From an uncultured Clostridia bacterium (GTDB lineage: Bacteria; Bacillota; Clostridia; Oscillospirales; Acutalibacteraceae), in the NCBI GenBank assembly GCA_904420155.1, contig CAJFUH010000066.1:1-9537 (forward strand): 9,537 nt of DNA. Reading direction: 5' to 3'. The first letter of the stretch is position 1. Each line of letters starts with the position of its first letter. A program made the translations under genes and the position numbers. The notes under the pieces are model-generated. The model was not told the origin of the DNA. It searched no databases and was given only the letters and a program-made list of their open reading frames with translations. This document shows, in pieces, positions 1 through 5,675 of the stretch.

Positions 1-98
1 AAGTTTACCACTGACCGATATGTGGTATATAAATGGTCGGGTTGAAAGTTTACCGCTGACCAATATGCGGTATATAAGTGGTTGGGTTGAAAGTTTAG
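1..98 (+). repeat. Tandem antitoxin repeats (44-45 base unit)
   Basis: Unit 1 is 1-44 (missing its first A), unit 2 is 45-89, and a third starts at 90 and merges into the terminator stem. The units differ at five places, all transitions. Each can form two interleaved stems: ACC(A/G)C at 7-11 with G(T/C)GGT at 22-26, and CC(G/A)A at 15-18 with T(C/T)GG at 37-40 (unit 1 numbering). Four of the five differences are paired changes that preserve these stems (A10-T23 to G-C, G17-C38 to A-T). The crossing order of the stems gives an H-type pseudoknot. Confidence 0.85.
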
Positions 99-126
99 TC
101 CTTCGCCGCAAGGCGAGGGACTTTTT
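97..126 (+). terminator. Rho-independent terminator between antitoxin RNA and toxin
   Basis: An 11-base-pair stem (97-107 with 112-122, one T-G wobble) is closed by a GCAA tetraloop of the GNRA class and runs into TTTTT at 122-126. It lies between the repeats and the toxin start at 147. In type III systems this terminator sets the excess of antitoxin RNA over toxin mRNA by allowing limited read-through. Confidence 0.93.
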
Positions 127-146
127 CCATAATGAGGACAAGTAAT

Positions 147-616
147 ATGAAAGAAACAGGTTTTTACATTATCAAGGATAATTTTTTTGAGGATATGTCA
201 GACCCGTATCTCAAAGGAAATAAGGAAGGAAACAGACCGCATTATTATTGTTTTGAAGATATGAATACCGGGATTACTGGATGATACCATTATCCAGCCG
301 TATTGAAAAATACAAGAGGATTATAGAGAAAAAAGAAAAAGCTGGAAAACCTTGCGATATTATCCATATCGTGAAATTGGATGATAGCCGAGAGAGCGCA
401 TTTCTGATACAAGATATGTTTCCGATAACAGAAGAATACATAGAACGGGAATATACAATTGCCGGAAATCATATGATGTTGACAAGTGAACATACTGCTA
501 GAGAGATTGAGAAAAAAGCGAGAAAAGTTTTAGGTATGTTAAAGCGCGGTATCAAGTTTACTCCAACCCAACCAGATGTTATGGAGATATTGGAGAAACT
601 GAGGGAGAGCGAATAG
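147..616 (+). pseudogene. cptN: CptN/ToxN-AbiQ family endoribonuclease toxin, frameshifted
   Basis: This is the toxin of the type III system, an RNase of the ToxN/AbiQ family that cuts A-rich RNA and its own antitoxin precursor. The frame opens at ATG 147, with AGGA at 135-138 as ribosome binding site. It reads 45 codons (begins MKETGFYIIKD) and stops at TGA 282-284. A second frame opens at ATG 281, overlapping that stop, and gives 111 residues to 616. Inserting one T in GGATTACTGG (271-280) makes ATT-TAC-TGG-ATG and joins the two into one 156-residue protein reading TGIYWMIPLSS across the joint, a normal size for the family. PLSS matches the PLTS/PLSS motif of ToxN/AbiQ, which carries active-site residues. 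The downstream part has the family-like segments FLIQDMFPITEEYIEREYTI and GIKFTPTQPDV. Either the toxin is inactivated or one base was lost in sequencing. The second frame alone would lack the N-terminal strands. Confidence 0.82.
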
Positions 617-628
617 ATTTTCTTGTTG

Positions 629-734
629 ATGATAAAACAACCAATTAAGCTATCCGCCGAGGAGATAGAACAAAAAGGATCTATGGTAAAACAATCAGTT
701 GCAAATCCAGAAAAAAGTGGTTTTCAAAAAAGAA
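629..734 (+). pseudogene. Truncated small ORF, possibly a VbhA-like antitoxin remnant
   Basis: A frame starting at ATG 629 (TTG codons at 623 and 626 are possible) reads MIKQPIKLSAEEIEQKGSMV and continues KQSVANPEKSGF. It then runs into the palindromic terminator and on to a stop at 853 in sequence that belongs to the opposite strand. The first 34 or so residues look like a real protein start. Their pattern of AEEIE, a basic helix, AN and GF resembles the N-terminus of VbhA-type antitoxins of Fic toxins. The usual inhibitory Glu before Gly appears as Ser here. There is no good ribosome binding site. I read it as a broken gene at the edge of the AT-rich island; the family call is weak and made from memory. 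Confidence 0.3.
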
Positions 735-766
735 AAAACCCCAGATTTGTACAAATCTGGGGTTTT
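735..766. terminator. Bidirectional terminator, perfect 32-base palindrome
   Basis: AAAACCCC (735-742) and GGGGTTTT (759-766) flank a symmetric centre, giving a perfect inverted repeat around 750/751. On the minus strand it ends in a T-run just after the membrane protein stop at 776. On the plus strand TTTT and a later T7 (771-777) follow. It therefore ends the minus operon and insulates it from the toxin-antitoxin island, which converges on it. Confidence 0.92.
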
Positions 767-775
767 GCTGTTTTT

Positions 776-1294
776 TTATTTCGCCATATGCCGGGCGCCT
801 TTTTTCTTTTTCTTAGCGGACGCGGGCAGGCGGATTTCCGCAGTATCGGATAGCGGGTCAACCGGTTGCAGATACGAAGGAAGGGCGGGATCTTTGCAGC
901 AAATGCCAATCAGGCTGAATAAAATCACCGCGCACTCCAGGCCCAATAGGATATATAACCCCGCTTGATAAATCACCAGGGAATATCCGGCGGCCAGCGC
1001 AGGGAAAAGGTATTGGGTAAGAGTAAGGGTCAAACCCATGGCAGCCGATAAGAGCGAAATACCGTAGCGCACCCGGCTGTCAAGCAGCAGGACAACAATA
1101 ATCCCGATTGCCACGGGGACATAGTACAGGGTAAATGTGAGCACGTCTGCCAACGTCCCTGTGCGGTATCCATCCCGGATGATATCCCACAGGCTGGAAG
1201 ACAACTCGTAATCATGGATAAAGGGGACGAACAACACCCCCAAAAGCCCCAACTGGAGAATGATGGTGACCCACTTTATGATCTTGTATTTCAT
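776..1294 (-). CDS. Four-helix membrane protein of unknown function
   Basis: A 172-residue protein starting MKYKIIKW. The start at 1294 is chosen because AGGAGG lies seven bases upstream; a longer frame to 1366 has no such site. Four hydrophobic segments are visible at about residues 7-26, 50-71, 77-100 and 107-131, with a 24-residue hydrophilic loop after the first. A polar C-terminal tail ends in a run of five lysines (161-165). No catalytic or binding motif is recognised. It is the last gene of a three-gene minus-strand set, 80 bases after the AIM24-type gene with no terminator between, so probably co-transcribed. A membrane partner for the two soluble upstream proteins is a possibility from context only. 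Confidence 0.8.
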   Translation of the reverse strand: MKYKIIKWVTIILQLGLLGVLFVPFIHDYELSSSLWDIIRDGYRTGTLADVLTFTLYYVPVAIGIIVVLLLDSRVRYGISLLSAAMGLTLTLTQYLFPALAAGYSLVIYQAGLYILLGLECAVILFSLIGICCKDPALPSYLQPVDPLSDTAEIRLPASAKKKKKGARHMAK

Positions 1295-1374
1295 ATCCGT
1301 TCCTCCTATTTTCAGTACGTCCCGATCTTCCCAATAAAGGCGGATACCCCACCCTGAAAGGGACACCTTTCCTT

Positions 1375-2052
1375 TTATTTTGAACCAAACATCGGCCCGA
1401 AGATGGCCGCCAGCCTCGTAGAAGGCATGGTTTGCAGCCAGATGGTGCCGGGCCCTGTGACCCGGGTGTTAAATAAGCCTTCCCCGCCGAATAAGGTGTT
1501 TTTCACCCCGCCGGTGGATTGTACGTCCATGGTGACGGTGGACGTCATAGCGGCCAGCGTCCCGGTATCCACCAGTAAAGACTGCCCCGCCGCCAATTCG
1601 TATTGGACCACGTGGCCGTCAATTTCTAAGAAAGCAACGCCGTTTCCAGTCAGTTTCTGCAAAATCAGCCCTTCCCCGCCAAACAGGGCCCCGCCGACTT
1701 TTTTGTTGACATGGGCGCTGAGCTCTACCGATTTTTGGCAAGCCAGAAAAGCGTGTTTCTGACAGATAATGGTGTTGTTGGGGGAAATTTCCATAGGCAG
1801 GATATTGCCCGGAAAGCTGGAAGCAAAGGCGATCATGCCTTCCCCGCTTTGGCAGGTATAGGTGGGAAGGAACATAGATTCCCCCGAAAAGGCGCGCCCA
1901 AAAGCTCTTCCCAGGCCCCCTTCCATTTTGGTGGTCATGGCCATATTGGGGGTCATCCAGCTCATGCCGCCAGCCTCCGACATCATGGATTCCCCTTGGT
2001 TTAGATAACAGATTACTACCGGCAAAGGGGTTCCTTCAATAGAATATCTCAT
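1375..2052 (-). CDS. AIM24 / TIGR00266 family protein
   Basis: A 225-residue protein of the AIM24 family (Pfam AIM24, TIGR00266), named after a yeast mitochondrial protein; bacterial members have no settled function. They are soluble beta-rich proteins with internal repeats. Seen: three related segments at about residues 54-75, 122-143 and 187-208, the last two sharing LFGGEGL followed by LTG/VTG-x-G and a hydrophobic strand. The N-terminal MRYSIEGTPLPVV and the MSWMTPNMAM stretch (30-39) are typical of the family. No signal peptide or membrane helix. The start at 2052 has AAGGAGAG eight to ten bases upstream. It lies 72 bases after the CpXC gene and before the membrane protein gene, all on one strand without terminators, so an operon is likely. 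Confidence 0.9.
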   Translation of the reverse strand: MRYSIEGTPLPVVICYLNQGESMMSEAGGMSWMTPNMAMTTKMEGGLGRAFGRAFSGESMFLPTYTCQSGEGMIAFASSFPGNILPMEISPNNTIICQKHAFLACQKSVELSAHVNKKVGGALFGGEGLILQKLTGNGVAFLEIDGHVVQYELAAGQSLLVDTGTLAAMTSTVTMDVQSTGGVKNTLFGGEGLFNTRVTGPGTIWLQTMPSTRLAAIFGPMFGSK

Positions 2053-2124
2053 TTTTATTCTCTCCTTTTCATAGAATGGATTTTTCCTACGTAACAGATA
2101 GGCGAAAGGGCGTCCCCCGGAGAA

Positions 2125-2784
2125 TTACGCCATGGAAGCGTGATATTTCTGTAAGGTTTGGGAAGCCCACGCGCCGTCCACAATGACAAACCCAGCCGGC
2201 AGAATACCGCCGAAACGGCGGGCGATATCCATAGAACGGTCATATACTTCGATTTTGGTGCTTTGATAAAAAGGGTCCGGACGTTTGGGGATAAAAAACG
2301 AATATCCCACTTGATCGGTTTCCCGGTCCAACAGGCAAAAATATCCGGCCTGGATCGGTTCGTGCAAGCGCTTGGAAAGCGCCCGCCCCAATGCCAATTT
2401 GGTAAGCTCGTTGGCCCGGTCGTCCAATTCCGCCTCAAATAAAAGGATTTTTTCCTTTAAGGTGTTGAGATCGGGCGCCAGACGCTTTTTCAGGTCTCCC
2501 AGCTCTGGGAACTGTTTTTCCGTATCTGGGTCGGGCAAAAAAGGTTCCCTCTGTTCCGGAAGCAGGTATATCATGAATTTGCGTTCCATATCATGGTAAA
2601 GAAACGGATATAGCAGCATGGCTTCATAGCCGCAGTGAGGGCACCCCCAGGCGAACAGGGTTTCATCCATCACCCGGCCGCGCAGTTTAGGGTCCAGCGT
2701 GACGTTGATGGTGGTATACATCTGCGTATCGGAATGTTCCCCGCAATGAGGGCATGAAACGGATTTTGTAATTTTTCTCGACAT
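2125..2784 (-). CDS. CpXC domain zinc-ribbon protein
   Basis: A 219-residue protein starting MSRKITKSVSCPHC. It has two CPHC motifs at residues 11-14 and 48-51, the four-cysteine metal site that defines the CpXC domain. Between them lies a conserved-looking stretch (VTLDPKLRGRVMDETLFAWG). After the ribbon come residues with FLYHDMERKFMIYLLP, also usual for CpXC proteins, then a charged helical part (about 95-140) and a mixed C-terminal domain ending in QKYHASMA. Function of the family is unknown; zinc binding is inferred. The start at 2784 is preferred over ATG 2793 or GTG 2808 because GGGGGA then sits at proper distance. It is the first gene of the minus operon, behind a promoter at 2890-2918. 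Confidence 0.88.
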   Translation of the reverse strand: MSRKITKSVSCPHCGEHSDTQMYTTINVTLDPKLRGRVMDETLFAWGCPHCGYEAMLLYPFLYHDMERKFMIYLLPEQREPFLPDPDTEKQFPELGDLKKRLAPDLNTLKEKILLFEAELDDRANELTKLALGRALSKRLHEPIQAGYFCLLDRETDQVGYSFFIPKRPDPFYQSTKIEVYDRSMDIARRFGGILPAGFVIVDGAWASQTLQKYHASMA

Positions 2785-2889
2785 GGTTCCCATCCCCCGG
2801 TTTTTCACCGCGCTGGAAAGAACGGCCTGCTCCCCTTATAAAAGGGAAGACCTTTTCTTTTTCCATAGGCGGGCTAGTTTCTGATATGT

Positions 2890-2918
2890 ATTGTATCATA
2901 TTTTGGAAATTGTGAACA
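2890..2918 (-). promoter_or_regulatory. Probable sigma-A promoter of the CpXC-AIM24-membrane operon
   Basis: On the minus strand, TACAAT (2890-2895) is preceded by TGA, an extended -10 of the TGnTACAAT form. A weak -35 (TGTTCA, 2913-2918) lies 17 bases upstream. It points at the CpXC gene and is back to back with the plus-strand promoter at 2936. Confidence 0.6.
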
Positions 2919-2935
2919 GTAGGCAGTGAAACTTA

Positions 2936-2964
2936 TTGACCCTTTTCCAAAAACATGACATAAT
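2936..2964 (+). promoter_or_regulatory. Sigma-A promoter of the zinc-ribbon/flavodoxin gene set
   Basis: TTGACC (2936-2941), 17 bases, then CATAAT (2959-2964) with TG one base before it (extended -10). The transcript would carry a leader of about 110 bases before the start at 3078, in which I see no recognisable riboswitch. Confidence 0.75.
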
Positions 2965-3077
2965 AAGGACAAGAAAATCCAGCACAGAGGCGGATCTCAT
3001 TGAAAAGCCGTTGGCTCCCTAAAAAGCAAAGGGGAAACCGGCGGAAAATCGGATCTTCACCCATAGGGGGAACCATG

Positions 3078-3632
3078 ATGAAATGTTACCGGTGTTCGAC
3101 CAGGAATCCAGACGACGCGGTTTGCTGCCGCTATTGCGGCGCGCCTTTTATAGAAGAAGAGGAAACCTCCGGTGAAGAAGGGGCCCGCGAGGGAGAAAAA
3201 ACGGGGTTATTGCTTTCTAAGGAAACTTATTATGAAGAAAACCGTCCCAAGCGGATTTCCTTTTTTACGCGGTGCGCTTATCGGGTTTTGTCATCCCGCC
3301 GCCGGTATGTGCTGGCGTTCGCTCTGATGGCGGTCTTCGCTTTGTGTTTCTCCCTGCTGATTGTCCTATTGAGCCGGGTGGGCCAGGACGCTATGAACGC
3401 CTTTGAACTTACGGGGATGCTGTCCGGTACCCGGGAGATCAAAGTGATCCAGCAGGCGCAGCAAGCCTGGAAATTGTTGTGGAGCTATGTGGCGGTGATT
3501 GCCCTGTGCGGGGCGGGCTTGTTCTTTTGCGGTATGACAGCGTATAAAATGATAAAAATTTTGATTGTATTCCGGGAACGGAAACGGACGATTGTCCCCA
3601 TCGATTGGGAAAAAGTAAATAAGGATTCGTAA
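3078..3632 (+). CDS. Zinc-ribbon protein with two transmembrane helices
   Basis: A 184-residue protein beginning MKCYRC. An N-terminal zinc ribbon is formed by C3-x2-C6 and C17-x2-C20 (YCGAPF follows, as in many such ribbons). It is followed by an acidic linker (25-58) and two hydrophobic helices at about 77-99 and 135-165. A 34-residue segment lies between them, and the tail is basic then acidic. Start 3078 is chosen over the adjacent ATG 3075 because the G-rich site (3065-3071) is then six bases away; the frame open from 3000 has no ribosome binding site. The architecture suggests a membrane-anchored protein with a cytoplasmic ribbon. Function is unknown. First gene of a plus-strand set facing away from the CpXC operon. 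Confidence 0.82.
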   Translation: MKCYRCSTRNPDDAVCCRYCGAPFIEEEETSGEEGAREGEKTGLLLSKETYYEENRPKRISFFTRCAYRVLSSRRRYVLAFALMAVFALCFSLLIVLLSRVGQDAMNAFELTGMLSGTREIKVIQQAQQAWKLLWSYVAVIALCGAGLFFCGMTAYKMIKILIVFRERKRTIVPIDWEKVNKDS

Positions 3633-3757
3633 TAGGCGGATTCCGGGATTCCAAAGGAGTATGGATAGACAAAAACCCTGGCATACTAAGTCCAGGATCT
3701 TATAAAATAGCCTGTTATTTTTGTTAGGTTTTGAATGATATAAGGAGGTCTTTCATC

Positions 3758-4180
3758 ATGGAATTTTTGAATCAAGTGGGGCGTATCTTGATCGGCGCTA
3801 TGGATTCAGCGGTGGAATACAACCGGAAAAAAGCGCAAAATAACCGGTTAAAGAAGATCATACAAAAAGAAAAAAGACAGATCAGCCGCCAATACCTGGC
3901 GTTGGGGAAATATTATTATGAAAACCTGCAAGGCGCCGTTTCCGACCAGCATACGGAAAAAGCGTGCCGATACATTGAATTTTCCCAGGAACGGATGAGA
4001 AAAGCCCGGAAACGGCTGGTAGAACTGCACAGCCGCGATTATGAAAAGGCACAGCAGCGCGATACCGATGCAGAAGAATTATCCGGTAGCCCGATGGAAG
4101 GGGAACAGGAAAGCGGGCAGACGGGACAGGATTCCCCCCAGCGGGGACAACCGGAAGAGGAAAACGCACGGGAAGAATAA
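3758..4180 (+). CDS. Small coiled-coil protein with acidic tail
   Basis: A 140-residue protein beginning MEFLNQVGRI. The start at 3758 has AAGGAGGT eight bases upstream; the earlier TTG at 3731 lies before that site and is not used. Residues 1-18 are an amphipathic stretch. About 20-100 is highly charged and helical, likely coiled coil, interrupted by YLALGKYYYEN (46-56). That motif resembles the IGKxYYE segment of many Clostridia zinc-ribbon/coiled-coil proteins, but this protein has no ribbon of its own; the neighbour upstream has one. Residues 105-140 are a low-complexity tail rich in E, G, Q and S. No named family recognised. The flavodoxin-like gene starts 12 bases after its stop. Confidence 0.78.
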   Translation: MEFLNQVGRILIGAMDSAVEYNRKKAQNNRLKKIIQKEKRQISRQYLALGKYYYENLQGAVSDQHTEKACRYIEFSQERMRKARKRLVELHSRDYEKAQQRDTDAEELSGSPMEGEQESGQTGQDSPQRGQPEEENAREE

Positions 4181-4192
4181 AGGGGGCCGGAT

Positions 4193-4750
4193 ATGAAGAC
4201 GCTGATTGTCTGCTATTCTTTTTCTGGAAACACCAAAAAGGCGGCTTCCCGCCTTGCCGACCAAATTGGGGCGGATTTCGTACAGCTGCGGACAGTGGGA
4301 AGTTCTGTCCGTATCTTTTCCTTGATAGGAGGGATGATCCGGGCCTGTTTCCGCCGTGCCCAGGAAGTGATGCCCCTGGAAGAGGATGTGGCTTCGTACC
4401 AACGGATTGTCGTGGCGGGACCCGTCTGGGCGGGCCGGTCCGCCCCGGCCTTACAGGGATTTATCCAGCAATATGCCCTGGAGGGGAAGATAACGTGCGG
4501 ACTGCTCACCTGTGACAACGACGGGAGAGGGGCGATGTCCTTCCTGCGTAAAGAACTGGAAGCGGCGCAGTCCCGCTGCGCCAATGTGATCGCTATCCGT
4601 GCGGAACCGGCTATGCTTCGCGCCCTACATAGCGGAAAAGTGCAGTTTTCTTCCCAAAAAGATGGAAAACTGTCTTTGCAGGCCGCCAAAGAAGGGGCGG
4701 AAGATGCCCTATTAAGGGATATGTGTATGCAGGAAGGCCAGGAGGAATAA
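4193..4750 (+). CDS. Flavodoxin-like protein
   Basis: A 185-residue protein with an N-terminal flavodoxin fold: a first strand KTLIVCYS and the FMN phosphate-binding loop YSFSGNT at residues 8-14. A second cofactor-proximal segment is VVAGPVWAGRSAPAL (73-87), as in the flavodoxin/FldA-like family that keeps PVWAG. These proteins bind FMN and carry electrons or act as quinone or disulphide reductases; the partner is not evident here. The C-terminal part (about 140-185) is charged and less conserved. GGGGG lies just upstream of the ATG. It follows the coiled-coil gene by 12 bases, so the two are one transcription unit. No clear terminator follows before the next promoter at 4772. Confidence 0.85.
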   Translation: MKTLIVCYSFSGNTKKAASRLADQIGADFVQLRTVGSSVRIFSLIGGMIRACFRRAQEVMPLEEDVASYQRIVVAGPVWAGRSAPALQGFIQQYALEGKITCGLLTCDNDGRGAMSFLRKELEAAQSRCANVIAIRAEPAMLRALHSGKVQFSSQKDGKLSLQAAKEGAEDALLRDMCMQEGQEE

Positions 4751-4771
4751 ACCCCACTATTCAGTTTTTCC

Positions 4772-4800
4772 TTGCTGTAGGACAAAAGAACAGGTATAAT
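4772..4800 (+). promoter_or_regulatory. Sigma-A promoter of the peptidyl-prolyl isomerase gene
   Basis: TTGCTG (4772-4777), 17-base spacer, consensus TATAAT (4795-4800). The leader to 4873 is about 65 bases and contains AAGGG and CCCTT twice each, able to form small hairpins. Confidence 0.78.
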
Positions 4801-4872
4801 AGCAGGAAAAAGGGGGTATGCCCTTCCTTACAAAGGGGAACCCTTGAAAAATGTATTTAGGAGGTTTACTCA

Positions 4873-5391
4873 ATGAAACATCCCATTGTTACTATGGAAA
4901 TTTCCTCTGGAAATACCATAAAAATGGAGCTCTATCCGGAGATAGCTCCCAACACGGTTAAAAATTTTATCTCCCTGGTAAAAAAAGGGTTTTACGACGG
5001 CGTTATTTTCCATCGTGTGATCCCGGGCTTTATGATCCAGGGCGGAGATCCGGAAGGCGTTGGGACAGGAGGCCCCGGTTACCACATCAAAGGGGAATTT
5101 ATGGCCAATGGATTCCCCAACGACTTAAAACATACCACCGGCGTGGTATCCATGGCGCGGGCGGGACATCCCGACAGCGCCGGTTCCCAGTTCTTTATTA
5201 TGGTGGATGACGCCCCCCATCTGGACGGGCAATATGCCGCTTTCGGCAAAGTCATCGAAGGGATAGAAGAGGCCCAACGGATTGTCATGGTAAAGCGCGA
5301 TTATTTGGATAAGCCGTTAGAAGACCAGACTATGGTGAAAGTGACCGTGGATACCTTTGGCGAGGAATTTGACGAGCCGGAAACATTATAA
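4873..5391 (+). CDS. Cyclophilin-type peptidyl-prolyl cis-trans isomerase
   Basis: A 172-residue single-domain cyclophilin that speeds cis-trans isomerisation of X-Pro bonds during protein folding. No signal peptide is seen, so it is cytoplasmic. The family signature is plain: FHRVIPGFMIQGGDP (46-60, with the catalytic Arg 48 and Gln 56), SMARAGHPDSAGSQFFI (93-109) and the HLDGQYAAFGKV segment (116-127), where Phe 124 helps form the proline pocket. The position that is Trp in cyclosporin-sensitive forms is not kept, which is common in bacteria. AGGAGG lies 8-9 bases before the start at 4873. It has its own promoter and terminator and so is monocistronic. The length is usual for bacterial PpiB-like enzymes. 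Confidence 0.95.
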   Translation: MKHPIVTMEISSGNTIKMELYPEIAPNTVKNFISLVKKGFYDGVIFHRVIPGFMIQGGDPEGVGTGGPGYHIKGEFMANGFPNDLKHTTGVVSMARAGHPDSAGSQFFIMVDDAPHLDGQYAAFGKVIEGIEEAQRIVMVKRDYLDKPLEDQTMVKVTVDTFGEEFDEPETL

Positions 5392-5409
5392 GGACAAAAG
5401 AAACATTTG

Positions 5410-5454
5410 GGCAGAAACGGTGGGCAACCCCCCGCCGTCACTGCCTTTTTCTTT
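5410..5454 (+). terminator. Rho-independent terminator of the isomerase gene
   Basis: An outer stem GGCAG (5410-5414) with CTGCC (5441-5445) and an inner stem (5417-5424 with 5431-5438, one T-G pair) share a small internal loop. TTTTTCTTT follows directly. It lies 19 bases after the stop codon. Confidence 0.9.
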
Positions 5455-5640
5455 GAAAGGAAGAGGGCACAGCAGGAAAAGCAAGGGGTTCAAAGTGGAA
5501 AGGATGCCTGCCGTGTCAATCCGTCCTGTAATAAGAAGCGGTCTTGCCGGTATACGCCGGAAAAATTGCCTAAGAATTCCAGGAAAAATTCTGCGATCCT
5601 GCGCAGTTCTGAAAACATATAAGTTTCCCTTGGGAAAAGG
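5455..5640. other. Intergenic stretch without a recognised gene
   Basis: The gap between the isomerase stop (5391) and the DUF1846 start (5855) is 463 bases. Beyond the terminator, this part has only small inverted repeats such as CTGCG/CGCAG near 5592-5607. Open frames here lack ribosome binding sites and family features. I see no known riboswitch or RNA gene. Confidence 0.6.
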
Positions 5641-5669
5641 TTGTAAAGCGTTTTGGGATTCATTATAAT
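5641..5669 (+). promoter_or_regulatory. Sigma-A promoter of the DUF1846 gene
   Basis: TTGTAA (5641-5646), 17-base spacer, consensus TATAAT (5664-5669). Transcription should start near 5676, giving a leader of about 180 bases before 5855. Confidence 0.82.
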
Positions 5670-5675
5670 AGAAAA

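Larger units (their letters stand above)
1..126 (+). ncRNA. cptI: Type III antitoxin RNA (CptI/ToxI-like), 3' part
   Basis: This is the antitoxin RNA of a type III toxin-antitoxin locus. Seen: two tandem 44-45 base repeats, then the first bases of a third (AAAGTTTA at 90-97), then a strong terminator, then the toxin gene. Repeats, terminator and a ToxN-family gene in that order are the diagnostic layout of type III systems (ToxIN, CptIN, TenpIN). There the terminator limits toxin mRNA while the abundant repeat RNA is cut by the toxin into single units that bind and inhibit it. Two complete repeats plus a fragment and a unit near 45 bases fit CptIN best. The first unit lacks its first A because the window begins there, so more repeats and the promoter may lie upstream. 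The assignment rests on architecture, covariation and the adjacent toxin, not on a database match. Confidence 0.78.

Noticed and set aside
1..89. Coding repeat (each unit reads a similar 14-residue peptide ending in TGA)
   Set aside because: Four of the five differences would change amino acids and each unit ends in a stop; the RNA-pairing explanation accounts for the changes better. A protein ending at 43-45 from outside the window cannot be fully excluded.
1..98. CRISPR-like array
   Set aside because: The units abut directly with no spacers, and they differ at five sites in a base-pair-preserving way, which fits an antitoxin RNA.
290..493. Minus-strand ORF opposite the toxin
   Set aside because: Shadow frame in AT-rich DNA with no ribosome binding site or family features.
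1403..2004. Plus-strand ORFs opposite the AIM24-type gene
   Set aside because: Mirror frames of a well-supported gene; no start signals.
2055..2438. Minus-strand ORF overlapping the CpXC gene
   Set aside because: Different frame of the same strand; composition is that of an out-of-frame reading and it has no family motif.
3661..3705. 14-codon ORF and small CCTGG/CCAGG hairpin after the ribbon protein gene
   Set aside because: The AAAGGAG lies too close to the ATG, and the hairpin has a 5-base stem with no T-run, so neither a peptide nor a terminator is supported.
4213..4785. 190-residue minus-strand ORF opposite the flavodoxin-like gene
   Set aside because: Long only because of GC-rich codons on the other strand; the flavodoxin motif and ribosome binding site fix the real frame.
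5455..5640. Riboswitch (cobalamin, FMN, TPP, T-box) in the intergenic region
   Set aside because: None of the conserved boxes of these classes could be found, and the region precedes the mapped-looking promoter.
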